Source: Terriglobia bacterium
GTDB lineage: Bacteria > Acidobacteriota > Terriglobia > Terriglobales > Acidobacteriaceae
Length of the DNA stretch: 64,000 bases
Direction: 5' to 3'
NCBI GenBank assembly: GCA_032252755.1
Contig: JAVUPY010000025.1
Coordinates: 1-64,000, forward strand
The notes under the pieces are model-generated. The model was given only the letters and a program-made list of their open reading frames with translations. It was not told the origin of the DNA and did no database searches. Of the stretch, positions 55,019 to 63,172 are shown one piece after another (position 1 is the stretch's first letter; every line of letters begins with the position of its first letter). The translations under genes were made by a program, and so were the position numbers.

Positions 55019-56488
55019 TTACTTTCCCGCTCCGGCGCCCTTGGCCTTATCGTCACCGCCACTCGGCGGTAGTACGTCCGGCTTCGGAGCCTTCTCTCCG
55101 ATCGTCCGCACCTTCCCGAACAACTCGGCAACGCTCATCCCGCTCAGTGCTTCGAACAGCGCGGGAACCTGCGCGGCCATCTTCGCCATGTCGTTCGTGA
55201 TCTTGTTCACGCCGGCGGCATCGCCCCCGGTGGAAACAATCGTGATCTTGTCGACCTGGCTCAACGGTGCCGACATCGCGCGCACCACCTCCGGCAGACC
55301 CGTGATCAGTTTGTCGACCACGGCCGCCTGGTTGTACTCCTGGTACGCCTCCGCCTTCACGTTCATCGCCTTGGCCTCCGCTTCACCTTTCTTGAAGATG
55401 ATGTCGGCCTCGGCTTCACCCTGCTGGCGAATGCTCGCCGCTTTACCTTCTGCCTCAACTGTCAGCCGCGCTTTCTCCGCAGCCGCCAGCGTTTCAATCC
55501 TCTGGCGCTCGATCTCGGCCTGCTTCAGTACCGTCGCGATCAACTCCTTCTCGCGGCGATTGATCTCGGCTTCCTGCACCTTGACCTGCTGCTCGGTCTC
55601 AACCTGTTTTACTTTCACCGATTCGGCGATTACCTGCTGTTGCATGATGTTGGTTTGGATGTCGTAGGCTTTGTCGGCCTGCGCCTGCTGACGCTTTACA
55701 AGTTCCGTATACTGCGCCCGCTTTACATCAAGATCCCGTTGCGACTCCGCCTGTTTTGCCAGCGAAGCCGTCTCTGCGATCACGCGCTCCTGGTCCGCCT
55801 GCGCGCGAGCTACCGCCGCCTCTCGCGCAGCCAGCGCCTGCCGGATCGCCGTATCGCGCTCCGCTTCTGCGGCGGCGACGTCGGCGTCGCGCTTGATTCG
55901 CGCAACGTCCGGACGGCCCATGTTCGTGATGTACTCGTTCTTGTCGCGAACTTCTTTAATCGTGAACGACACGACTTCGAGTCCCATCTTGTTCATGTCA
56001 TCTGCACAAGTGGAGCGAACGCGGTCGCCAACCATCTCCGGCTCTTTCACAATCTGCTCGACCGTCAACTGGCCGATGATGCCGCGCAGATGACCTTCCA
56101 TCACCAACCGGATCAGCGCCTGCCGCTCGGCGTCGGTCTTGTTGAGGAATTGCTCCGCAGCGGTGGTTACCGACACGTTGTCGCTCTTTACCTTGATCTG
56201 GGCCACCGCTTCCACCGTCACCGCGACGCCCTGGTTGGTGTAGAGATCCTGCACCGGAGCCACGTCGAATGACATCAACTCCAGCGACAGCTGCCGCGCC
56301 GTTTCAATCAGAGGTAGAACGATCGTCCCGCCGCCTTTGATAATCCGCAGCCCGCGCATGCCGGTTACGATAAAAGCCTCGTTCGGCCCGGCAATCCGAT
56401 ACATACGTGTAATGGTGATCACAATGAAGAGGACCGCCATGACAGCCAGTCCCGCAATCACCCAGACTTGAGTTGAAATTTCTGGCAT
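55019..56488 (-). CDS. Flotillin family protein
   Basis: 489 residues. N-terminal membrane helix (QVWVIAGLAVMAVLFIVITI), SPFH/band-7 domain (RMYRIAGPNEAFIVTGMRGL ... VEAVAQIKVKS), then a long Glu/Ala coiled-coil (about 190-400, repeated EAEA/AQAD units) and C-terminal EVVRAMSAPLSQVDKITIVS. Typical FloT/FloA-like membrane microdomain scaffold. GGAGGG at 8 nt before the ATG. Operon with NfeD-like and PspA, as in known flotillin clusters. Confidence 0.93.
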   Translation of the reverse strand: MPEISTQVWVIAGLAVMAVLFIVITITRMYRIAGPNEAFIVTGMRGLRIIKGGGTIVLPLIETARQLSLELMSFDVAPVQDLYTNQGVAVTVEAVAQIKVKSDNVSVTTAAEQFLNKTDAERQALIRLVMEGHLRGIIGQLTVEQIVKEPEMVGDRVRSTCADDMNKMGLEVVSFTIKEVRDKNEYITNMGRPDVARIKRDADVAAAEAERDTAIRQALAAREAAVARAQADQERVIAETASLAKQAESQRDLDVKRAQYTELVKRQQAQADKAYDIQTNIMQQQVIAESVKVKQVETEQQVKVQEAEINRREKELIATVLKQAEIERQRIETLAAAEKARLTVEAEGKAASIRQQGEAEADIIFKKGEAEAKAMNVKAEAYQEYNQAAVVDKLITGLPEVVRAMSAPLSQVDKITIVSTGGDAAGVNKITNDMAKMAAQVPALFEALSGMSVAELFGKVRTIGEKAPKPDVLPPSGGDDKAKGAGAGK

Positions 56489-56532
56489 AAACCATTCCCT
56501 CCGGGAAACCGTGAAGATTTCTCTTTCGGTGC

Positions 56533-56562
56533 CCCACATCTGCCCTAGTCAGCAGATGTGGG
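56533..56562. repeat. CCCACATCTGC palindrome in the flotillin-NfeD gap
   Basis: Arms CCCACATCTGC (56533-56543) and GCAGATGTGGG (56552-56562), flanked by GGTG and TCTGTT. Same family as in arsR. Confidence 0.75.
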
Positions 56563-56566
56563 TCTG

Positions 56567-57235
56567 TTACCCTCGCGACTCCGGCGCGCTTTCGCCGGCC
56601 AGTTCTTCCCATGGCCGCACGTAAGCAATGCCGCGTTCAAACGAGATAACCGCTACTTCCGTACCTTTCGGAATCGCGCTTCCGTCCTCCGATCGTGCCG
56701 CAGCCGTCTTGCGCGCTCCCCCTTGCACATAAACCAATTCCCCCGTACCGCCTTCACGAATGCCCAGCGTCAGCATTCCCACCGCCCCCACAATGCGGAA
56801 CTCGGTCGGATCCATCGGCTGCTCACTCGCCACCATCACCTTCACAAAGAACCAGAACACGATGCTGGCGCCCACCAGTCCCGCAATGCTGGCAAACAGC
56901 AGCGCTGTCAGGTACCACATGCCATAGACACTCGTCAGCAGGTACCCCGTCCCGCCAAACCAGGCGAGGAACGCCATGATCGTCGGGAAATTGATCGGAG
57001 AAATCTCCGCAGTCGTGCCTGCTTGCGCGTGCGCCCCGCCATCCACGTGAATGTGCCCGTGCGCCACGTCAGCGTGCGTGTGCGGAACATGCACATGAAA
57101 AACGTGTCCCAGGTGTCCCGGCAAGTGAAGCTCCAGCAGCCCTGACATCACCGAGAGCAGCGCCAGCGCAAAGCCCACGATGAAGCACACCAGGAACACG
57201 TTCGGCCAGTTAATCGCGAATAATGCGAGCTCCAT
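56567..57235 (-). CDS. NfeD-like membrane protein with a His-rich loop
   Basis: 222 residues. Membrane helix at about 13-35, then an unusually His-rich stretch at 37-69 with 11 His in 33 residues (LGHVFHVHVPHTHADVAHGH within it). Two more helices follow (FLAWFGGTGYLLTSVYGMWY, ALLFASIAGLVGASIVFWFF), then an OB-fold NfeD-type C-domain (VGAVGMLTLGIREGGTGELV, GTEVAVISFERGIAYVRPWE). NfeD proteins partner with flotillins. ATG 57235 follows GGGAGCAG. Confidence 0.8.
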   Translation of the reverse strand: MELALFAINWPNVFLVCFIVGFALALLSVMSGLLELHLPGHLGHVFHVHVPHTHADVAHGHIHVDGGAHAQAGTTAEISPINFPTIMAFLAWFGGTGYLLTSVYGMWYLTALLFASIAGLVGASIVFWFFVKVMVASEQPMDPTEFRIVGAVGMLTLGIREGGTGELVYVQGGARKTAAARSEDGSAIPKGTEVAVISFERGIAYVRPWEELAGESAPESRG

Positions 57236-57407
57236 ATTCTCTGCTCCCGTCTTCGCCTTCGTAGCGCCGGGCATTGCCCGGCATCTGCCGTCCCTTCCCG
57301 CGTGCCAGCGCAGGACGCAGCACGCCCACGTAGCCGACCACCAGCGACGGCAGCGCGCATGTGGCGGCAATTATCAGAAATAACTGGGCCCAGTTCGTCG
57401 CGTACAT
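57210..57407 (-). CDS. Small membrane protein between XRE regulator and NfeD
   Basis: 65 residues: MYATNWAQLFLIIAATCALP and SLVVGYVGVLRPALARGKGR, one helix then a basic tail. ATG 57407 lies 2 bp after the XRE stop with GGGAG at 9 nt; the end overlaps the NfeD-like start by 26 bp. The C-terminal 25 residues are encoded by a CCGGGC-palindromic repeat. Probably real because of the tight spacing. Confidence 0.6.
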   Translation of the reverse strand: MYATNWAQLFLIIAATCALPSLVVGYVGVLRPALARGKGRQMPGNARRYEGEDGSREYGARIIRD

Positions 57408-57408
57408 T

Positions 57409-57918
57409 TCATTTGCTCCCACTCGAACTCAACGGCGACCTATCGCGCGCCATGTCGGGGCGGAGTACACTCATCAGCCGATCCGCCAATTCCGGCGTTT
57501 CAAGAATCTCTCCCAGCAGCACCAGGGCCTTGCGCGAGTCGTCATGCCGGCTAATGGCCAGCAACGCTTTCGCCACCTCCGGGTCGGAACGGAAACTCTC
57601 CGCTCCCGCGACTAGCCACAAATCCAGCCGATCCTCCGTTGGGCCCAGGTCAGACACCAACTCGGTGTGAAATCCCTCCGGGTCATCCACCAGGTACCCC
57701 GGATGCACCTTGAAAAACTTCGCCAACAACTGCCGCGTGGTGTTCGTCAGGTGCGGCCTCACGCCGCGCTCAATCTGCGACAGATAGGCCTGGCTGATCT
57801 TTCCACCCAGCTCCGCCTTCACCGCGCTCACAACTTCCTGCTGCGTCATGTCGCGCCCCAGGTTACGAAGCGTGCCTTCCATCGACCGCAAATACCGAAG
57901 CTTTTCACCTAGTGTCAT
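57409..57918 (-). CDS. XRE family transcriptional regulator
   Basis: 169 residues. N-terminal HTH (LGEKLRYLRSMEGTLRNLGR, MTQQEVVSAVKAELGGKISQ, AYLSQIERGVRPHL) at residues 3-60, then a C-terminal helical domain (FKVHPGYLVDDPEGFHTELV ... LVLLGEILETPELADRLMSV). First gene of the membrane-integrity operon. The upstream TATTGCAA palindrome overlaps the start point, suggesting autorepression. Confidence 0.88.
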   Translation of the reverse strand: MTLGEKLRYLRSMEGTLRNLGRDMTQQEVVSAVKAELGGKISQAYLSQIERGVRPHLTNTTRQLLAKFFKVHPGYLVDDPEGFHTELVSDLGPTEDRLDLWLVAGAESFRSDPEVAKALLAISRHDDSRKALVLLGEILETPELADRLMSVLRPDMARDRSPLSSSGSK

Positions 57919-57925
57919 AGTCGTC

Positions 57926-57942
57926 TATTGCAAATTGCAATA
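57926..57942. promoter_or_regulatory. Palindromic operator of the XRE-flotillin operon
   Basis: TATTGCAAATTGCAATA, perfect 8-bp arms around one A. A third half-site (TTGCTATA on the minus strand) lies in the promoter spacer. Confidence 0.6.
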
Positions 57943-57970
57943 ATAATATAGCAATTAGTTATATTGTCAA
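57943..57970 (-). promoter_or_regulatory. Sigma70 promoter of the XRE-flotillin operon
   Basis: Minus strand TTGACA (57970-57965), 16-bp spacer, TATTAT (57948-57943), within a very A/T-rich stretch that stands out from the GC-rich surroundings. Start predicted within the palindrome. Confidence 0.75.
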
Positions 57971-58201
57971 GAAAAATAATCGCCCTATTTTCATACGTTT
58001 ATGAGCCTTATGTGGACCTTGAGCTATTTTCGAGGTGCCTGAATCGGCCGCGCCACAGATCTGCAAGGACCTGCCCCTGCCGGCCCGCCAGCTTCAGTGG
58101 TCGGTAGCCCTCATAGCGGCCAGGGCGAAAGATGGACAACGCAAGGGCGGCGTTTGCATTCGCGCGAAATCAGCGCGAACATTTACTCGTGACGGGTTCT
58201 T
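57971..58201. other. Gap between divergent XRE and IPT lipoprotein genes
   Basis: No gene seen. Contains short GC-rich inverted runs (GCGCGAAATCAGCGCG near 58161-58176) and GCCGGCCCGCC. No clear plus-strand promoter identified. Confidence 0.4.
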
Positions 58202-58633
58202 ATGAACCACCGTGATCTCCACTTCAACGCTTCCTCTGTGTCCGCTATTCTTCTCGTCGGCTGCGCTTCTTTTCTTTTTTGTGGCTGTGACTCCGTTTTC
58301 ATAGGTGGCTGCACTCTCTCAACTCCAGTTCCCAAAGTCGATTCCGTAACTCCGTCCCAGATCGACTCCCAAAATCTTCCAGTGACCATAACGGTCATTG
58401 GCAGCGACTTCCAAACCTGGTCAAAGATTCAATGGGGTTCAACTTCACTTCCGACCACCTTTGTCGACTCCCGTCATCTCTCTGTCCTCCTCACTCCTGA
58501 GATCCTGAACTCGGTCACCATCAACAACGGCACCGGGTCGATCTTTGTGTTCACGGCAGGCCAAACCACAAACACCAACTTCAGTTGCGCCGACGGCGGA
58601 TCCTCCTCAACCTTCTTCATCTTTATTAACTAG
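58202..58633 (+). CDS. Secreted IPT/TIG-domain protein
   Basis: 143 residues. Hydrophobic signal region SVSAILLVGCASFLFCGCDS contains a lipobox-like LVGC/LFCGC. One IPT/TIG beta-sandwich follows: VDSVTPSQIDSQNLPVTITV, GSDFQTWSKIQWGSTSLPTT, VDSRHLSVLLTPEILNSVTI. Envelope protein of unknown partner. Confidence 0.75.
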   Translation: MNHRDLHFNASSVSAILLVGCASFLFCGCDSVFIGGCTLSTPVPKVDSVTPSQIDSQNLPVTITVIGSDFQTWSKIQWGSTSLPTTFVDSRHLSVLLTPEILNSVTINNGTGSIFVFTAGQTTNTNFSCADGGSSSTFFIFIN

Positions 58634-58736
58634 AGCTCGGCCTGCATTTGCACGCATTCCTGCGGGTTGCGGATGGCGATCGCTTTTGCTAATGGCTAAT
58701 TCTGCCGGCACCCGCCTCCTTGTTATCCTATTTCCT

Positions 58737-59234
58737 ATGTCCGCCATCGACGACGTCCTCTCCGCCAACTCGCGCGCCGCCCTCTCCTACGAACCCAACA
58801 AGGTTTCGCCACGTCCCGGCAAGCACCTCGCGATCCTCACCTGCATGGACACGCGCATCACCCAGGCCGCTCTCGGTCTGCAACCCCAGGACGCGCACAT
58901 GATCCGCAACGCCGGCGGCATCGTCACCGACGACGCCCTGCGCTCGCTCCTCGTTTCTCATTACATGCTGGGAACAAACGAAGTGATGGTGATCAATCAC
59001 ACCGACTGCGGCATGATGAAAGCTTCCGAAGAAGAAATGCACGCCAAGATCGAACGCGAAGCCGGACTCCCTCCCAGTTCACCCGTGCGCTTCTACGCCT
59101 TCCAGGACGTCGAAGCCAACGTCCGCGAGCAGGTCAAGAAACTCGAATCCCACTCCTGGGTTCGCCACGACCTCACCATCCGCGGCTTCGTCTTCGACGT
59201 CTCCACCGGCAAACTCAGAGAAGTTCACCGATAA
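58737..59234 (+). CDS. Beta-class carbonic anhydrase
   Basis: 165 residues. Zn ligands: LAILTCMDTRI (Cys and Asp/Arg dyad), and MVINHTDCGMMKA (His and Cys). GGIVTDDALRSLLVSHYMLG between them. Short type II-like beta-CA related to Rv1284-type small enzymes. Catalyses CO2/bicarbonate interconversion. ATG 58737 begins MSAIDDVLSANSRAALSYEP; the longer frame overlaps the IPT gene. Confidence 0.9.
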   Translation: MSAIDDVLSANSRAALSYEPNKVSPRPGKHLAILTCMDTRITQAALGLQPQDAHMIRNAGGIVTDDALRSLLVSHYMLGTNEVMVINHTDCGMMKASEEEMHAKIEREAGLPPSSPVRFYAFQDVEANVREQVKKLESHSWVRHDLTIRGFVFDVSTGKLREVHR

Positions 59235-59254
59235 ACACGCCATCCACTTCTTTT

Positions 59255-59287
59255 TGTCATGCTGAAGAGCGCAGCGACGAAGCATCC
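59255..59287. repeat. GTCATGCTGAAGAGCGCAGC repeat
   Basis: TGTCATGCTGAAGAGCGCAG then CGACGAAGCATC, relative of the 34679 and 45711 elements. Confidence 0.55.
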
Positions 59288-59333
59288 CTTTAAGTACGAG
59301 GGACTCGTGTTCCATGCAGGCGCCTTGCGTACC

Positions 59334-59363
59334 CCACAGCTGCCGCAGTTAGCAGATGTGGGC
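59334..59363. repeat. CCCACA(G)CTGC palindrome, imperfect copy
   Basis: CCCACAGCTGC (59334-59344) with GCAGATGTGGG (59353-59363); one arm diverged. Same family as 49820 and 56533. Confidence 0.55.
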
Positions 59364-59437
59364 ACCTCGCAGTTCAAGTCCTTGCGCAAAATTCGAAGCC
59401 AAGCGCCCACCACTAAGTCAGCCTTACTTTAGGGGCA

Positions 59438-60001
59438 TCAATTGTTTGTCCCTCGCGAAGTCTTGGCCAATCCTTCTACACGTGTCTGCTCTGCCTCTTG
59501 TCGACGGGACTGTTCGAGTTCTCCGCTTCCCCAAAATAGCAAGCGCAATCCGAGTACGACGAGATTGATTCCCACGATTGTCGGCCAGATTCTTTCTCCG
59601 CCGGCGAGCCAGTCATACCAGAACAGCGGAATGGCAACCATTGGTGCCAAAACTCCGCCCAGAAGCAGCAATCTAGCTCCTTTTCTGGTGATGGTCCGGT
59701 GTTCGTGCTTCTTGTTTACGATTGTGTAGAGAGGTTCAATCGCTTTACCCCGCTCGTCATAAATCTCACAGCGGACGTGCTCAATCCTCTGAACTAGTTC
59801 CCGGCAGAACTGTTTGGCCTCATCAAGGCTCTCGAAGATGTAGCAGCTTTGCTCGGCAGGTTGCGGAACCGGCAGGCCCTCACAATTCACATTCACCGAC
59901 GTCCTAACGTCCAACAGCAGCACCGCGAATTGTCCTGCGTGGAGCAACTCTACCCAGTGCTTCGGGCAGCGCCGGGGATCGTAAAGAGTAACGTTCTTCA
60001 T
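59438..60001 (-). CDS. Hypothetical protein with two membrane helices
   Basis: 187 residues. N-terminal soluble half with four Cys (DPRRCPKHWVELL, NVNCEGLPV, QSCYIFESLDEAKQFCRELV), then helices GARLLLLGGVLAPMVAIPLF and WPTIVGINLVVLGLRLLFWG and a basic C-tail. No family recognised. Lies upstream of the antiporter gene's end in convergent order with the carbonic anhydrase. Confidence 0.65.
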   Translation of the reverse strand: MKNVTLYDPRRCPKHWVELLHAGQFAVLLLDVRTSVNVNCEGLPVPQPAEQSCYIFESLDEAKQFCRELVQRIEHVRCEIYDERGKAIEPLYTIVNKKHEHRTITRKGARLLLLGGVLAPMVAIPLFWYDWLAGGERIWPTIVGINLVVLGLRLLFWGSGELEQSRRQEAEQTRVEGLAKTSRGTNN

Positions 60002-60108
60002 CGTCTCGTGCGGATAAGGATGCGGTTTTGTCCAGCTTACGCTAAAGACGAGTTGCCGGTGAACTGAACAAAGGCTTGTGAACCCCGCAATCAGTGCAGA
60101 GACGGTGA

Positions 60109-61527
60109 TCAGGCTGGGATAGTCTCGCTCCTCTCGACGAGTTCCAGTTCGCGTACCGGAGTCACGGCGTGAAGAATCGGCGTTGTTGCCAGCGTAGTCA
60201 CCACTGCCATTATTACAAGCATACCGAATAGGGTTGGGGAAATGACTCCCAGATCCAATCCGACGTTAAGGACAATCAGCTCCATCAGACCGCGGGTGTT
60301 CATCAGGATTCCCAACGCCGTCGACTCACGCCAGTCCAGCCCCGTCAATCGCGATGCAAAGAAAGCGCCGCCGAACTTGCCGAGCGACGCCACCGCGATA
60401 ATCACTCCGCACATCGTCCATTCACCCCACCCATGCACCAGCCCGATCTGGGTTCTCATGCCGGTAAAGGCGAAAAAGACAGGAACGAAAAGCACTACCA
60501 CGAGGTCCTCGAACTTGCGAACAATGTCGTGCGCCAGTTGTGAATCGTGCGGGATGGTCGTTCCGATGAGGAAGGCTCCGAACAGTGCGTGAATGCCGAT
60601 GCGGTCTGTCGCGAGCGCAGCCAGCAGCAATGCTGCACAAACCACTACAACGGTGTCCTTCGTCGTGCTCAAACGCTTCTGTTCCTGGCGGCGAATGAAC
60701 CATTGTGCGGCTGGTCGTACCACCAACAGAACCGAGGCAATAAATGCGCCCGTCAACGCCAGCGTTACCAGCACCTGTCCTGACTTTGCATGTGCCACGC
60801 TGACAACAAAGGCAAACAGGCACCATGCTGTCACATCGTCCACCGCTGCGCAGCCCAGCGCAATTGTGCCCATTCGCGTCTGGTGCATCCCCCAGTCCGT
60901 GAGAATTCTGGCTAGGACAGGGAACGCCGTGATCGACATTGCGACGCCAATGAACAAAGCGAAGACGGTAAACGGGACATCCTGCGTTGCGAGCCGTGGA
61001 TACAGCCACAGCGCGAGCACGCCTCCGAGTAGGAAGGGGGCAATGATGCTGGCATGTGAGATCGCGACTGATGCATGGCTGCGGCTACGCAACAGGTTTG
61101 TGTCCAGTTCCACGCCCACCAGGAACATGTACAAAATGACCCCAATTTGCGCCAAAACTGACAAATACGGTGCCACTGCATTCGGCAGCAGGTGGCCGGC
61201 AGCTCCCGGGGCAATCCGGCCCAGCAGGGAAGGTCCCAGCATGATGCCCGCAATCATTTCGCCTATCACCTGTGGTTGATGGAATCTCTGGAAGATTGCA
61301 CCCAGGACGCGAGCCGAGATAATGATCACGACGAGCGCCAGTAAGACGTGCATCAGTACTCCGGCGCCTTGCCGTGATGCCGCGCTGCCAAACCGCGCAG
61401 TCGCAGCCGGAGCAGCCGCCGATAACGATCGGCCTGCGGACCTGATCAATTCAAAGACGCCGATAGCTGCGCATATCAGTACTGAATAGGCGAGAAGACT
61501 TTTCTTTTCGAAATGCATTTCCCTCAC
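60109..61527 (-). CDS. CPA2-family cation:proton antiporter
   Basis: 472 residues, about 12-13 membrane helices. HQPQVIGEMIAGIMLGPSLL is typical of Na+/H+ or K+/H+ exchangers of the CPA2 (KefB/NapA-like) group; IGVILYMFLVGVELDTNLLR, MSITAFPVLARILTDWGMHQ and ALGCAAVDDVTAW (Asp-Asp of the ion site) follow. No RCK/TrkA-N domain. Start GTG 61527 or ATG 61518. The mRNA leader carries a strong structured element (61560-61625). Confidence 0.9.
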   Translation of the reverse strand: MREMHFEKKSLLAYSVLICAAIGVFELIRSAGRSLSAAAPAATARFGSAASRQGAGVLMHVLLALVVIIISARVLGAIFQRFHQPQVIGEMIAGIMLGPSLLGRIAPGAAGHLLPNAVAPYLSVLAQIGVILYMFLVGVELDTNLLRSRSHASVAISHASIIAPFLLGGVLALWLYPRLATQDVPFTVFALFIGVAMSITAFPVLARILTDWGMHQTRMGTIALGCAAVDDVTAWCLFAFVVSVAHAKSGQVLVTLALTGAFIASVLLVVRPAAQWFIRRQEQKRLSTTKDTVVVVCAALLLAALATDRIGIHALFGAFLIGTTIPHDSQLAHDIVRKFEDLVVVLFVPVFFAFTGMRTQIGLVHGWGEWTMCGVIIAVASLGKFGGAFFASRLTGLDWRESTALGILMNTRGLMELIVLNVGLDLGVISPTLFGMLVIMAVVTTLATTPILHAVTPVRELELVERSETIPA

Positions 61528-61559
61528 TTATCTCATCGAGAGAGCTGACTGAGAGTGGT

Positions 61560-61625
61560 GTGGACTCCAATACGTGTGCGGTTACAAGGCAAACCCAGCT
61601 CCAAACTTACCGCTTTGGAGTCCAC
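61560..61625 (-). promoter_or_regulatory. Structured 5' leader of the antiporter gene (riboswitch candidate)
   Basis: Minus strand. Outer stem P1: perfect 11-bp arms GTGGACTCCAA (61625-61615) and TTGGAGTCCAC (61570-61560). Inner P2: GCGGT / ACCGC (61613-61609 with the arm at about 61582-61578). The loop holds AAGTTTGGAGCTGGGTTTGC with a repeated GTTTG. The element ends 33 nt before the start codon. Cation-sensing riboswitches are known before antiporter genes (Na+ and Li+ classes), but the consensus could not be checked. Confidence 0.5.
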
Positions 61626-61690
61626 CTTTCCCACGAAGCTTCAGCGATCTTAAGCTGGAGAATTTTGATGCCTGGTGCACGGCGAGCGCC

Positions 61691-61708
61691 ATACTGTCCT
61701 GACAGTAT
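61691..61708. promoter_or_regulatory. 18-bp palindrome between antiporter and TauE genes
   Basis: ATACTGTC / GACAGTAT with a CT centre, perfect. It overlaps a possible plus-strand -35 (CTGACA 61699-61704, 17 bp, TAGGGT). A repressor or MerR/SOS-like site is possible; identity unknown. Confidence 0.5.
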
Positions 61709-61809
61709 TTTGTCGGGAAAATAGGGTGACCCACCCGGTTCTGTTACGCCATGTTACGCTTTGAACGGGGTTCCTTGGAAAATTGTTGTAGTGCACAAAG
61801 AGCGAGAGA

Positions 61810-62637
61810 ATGGTCCCTTTCTACGTTTTGTTTCCCGTGTCGCTGCTGGCCGGTTTTGTAGGTGCGATGAGTGGCATGGGTGGCGGAATTATCTTGATTC
61901 CTGCCCTGACACTGCTGGGCGTTGACATTAAACACGCAATCGCGATCAGCATTCTTTCCGTTATTGCAACCTCCAGCGGTTCAGCCTCTGCCTACGTTCG
62001 CGATCACATTACGAATCTCAAAGTGGGCATGTTTCTCGAGATGTTCACAATCGTCGGTGCCCTGGCTGGTGCAGCTATTACTCTCCGGGCATCACCCCGC
62101 CCTCTGTACATCGCCTTTGGATGTGTGCTGCTGGGTTCCTGGCTTGCACTCTTGATTGCGGGGCATGAATCCTGGCATGAGGGACCGCAGGACGCTATCT
62201 CGAAGTGGCTGGAACTCGAAGGCAGTTACTACGACCAGGCGCACGGTGAAACGATTCGTTACCGGGCGCGGCGGGCTTACCTCGGGGCGCCGCTGATGTT
62301 CGGGGCAGGGATGATCGCGGGCCTGCTGGGAATAGGCGCCGGAGCCGTCAAGGTGCTGATCCACGACCTCGTAATGGGTCTCCCGCCGAAAGTTTCCACC
62401 ACGACGAGCAATTTGATCATCGGCGTTACTGCGCTCGCCGGAACCAGCGTGTATCTGGCCGCGGGCATGATCAATCCCGGATTGGTCGCGCCTGTCGTTA
62501 TTGGAGTTGTCTCGGGAGCATTTCTCGGCACCAGGCTTCTGGTGCGATTGTCCAACAAATCCATCCGCTACTTCTTTCTGGTTGTTCTTATCGTACTTGC
62601 GGTCGAGATGATTGTCCGCGGTATTCGGGGGGTCTAG
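61810..62637 (+). CDS. Sulfite exporter TauE/SafE family protein
   Basis: 275 residues, about 7-8 membrane helices. LLAGFVGAMSGMGGGIILIP and the second GAGMIAGLLGIGAGAVKVLI repeat are the two TauE/SafE motifs. Transports anions such as sulfite or sulfonates in characterised members. Overlaps the next gene by one base (TAGTG). Confidence 0.88.
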   Translation: MVPFYVLFPVSLLAGFVGAMSGMGGGIILIPALTLLGVDIKHAIAISILSVIATSSGSASAYVRDHITNLKVGMFLEMFTIVGALAGAAITLRASPRPLYIAFGCVLLGSWLALLIAGHESWHEGPQDAISKWLELEGSYYDQAHGETIRYRARRAYLGAPLMFGAGMIAGLLGIGAGAVKVLIHDLVMGLPPKVSTTTSNLIIGVTALAGTSVYLAAGMINPGLVAPVVIGVVSGAFLGTRLLVRLSNKSIRYFFLVVLIVLAVEMIVRGIRGV

Positions 62638-63053
62638 TGGAACAGCAATCGACCATCAGCGTGCGTCGCGAGTCTCGGCTTTCGGCGGATGCTCAACGAA
62701 GAATGGATGTGCTGCTGGGCTACGTCCTGCTGGTTGGTGTCGGCGTTAGCATGGCCTTAATCGTCGTCGGACTGCTTTGGCATTTTGTCCGAAGCGGCAA
62801 TCTCATACTTGACCACCAGTTGGCCGGAATGAATCTCTTTCAGTTCCTGACAGAAGAAATTCACGTCGCGCTGCGTGAGCACATTCGACCGCGAACCCTG
62901 GTGGATTTCGGGGTCGTTGTATTGATGTTCACGCCGTATCTCCGTGTTCTCGCCTCGATGATTTATTTCATGGCGGTCCAGAAGAACTGGAAGTACTCCG
63001 TTTTCACCGCCATCGTTCTCGGTGTGCTCACGTTCAGCCTCTTTCTCCGCTGA
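62637..63053 (+). CDS. DUF1634 membrane protein
   Basis: 138 residues. Helices VLLGYVLLVGVGVSMALIVV, LVDFGVVVLMFTPYLRVLAS and YSVFTAIVLGVLTFSLFLR; matches the DUF1634 pattern, which is commonly paired with TauE/SafE proteins. GTG start overlaps the TauE stop. Probably an accessory subunit. Confidence 0.82.
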   Translation: MEQQSTISVRRESRLSADAQRRMDVLLGYVLLVGVGVSMALIVVGLLWHFVRSGNLILDHQLAGMNLFQFLTEEIHVALREHIRPRTLVDFGVVVLMFTPYLRVLASMIYFMAVQKNWKYSVFTAIVLGVLTFSLFLR

Positions 63054-63065
63054 CACGGGTGTGTG

Positions 63066-63122
63066 GCATCGGGTCGGGTACCCGTCCAAGTCCTTGCACC
63101 CGGTACCCGGCACCCGGTACCC
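63066..63122. repeat. GGGTACCCG repeat, copy 2
   Basis: GCATCGGGTCGGGTACCCGT, then CACCCGGTACCCGGCACCCG and GTACCC. Several nested palindromes; relative at 44331-44362. Between DUF1634 and merR genes. Confidence 0.55.
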
Positions 63123-63172
63123 TTTCCTCTTGACCCGTCTAAAACTATAGGGTTCATCCTGACTCTAGTCTG

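Noticed and set aside
63133-63153. MerR-type operator with a 19-bp promoter spacer before the merR gene
   Set aside because: ACCC...GGGT arms match only in part and no -10 box sits at the right distance from TTGACC, so it is mentioned only as weak.
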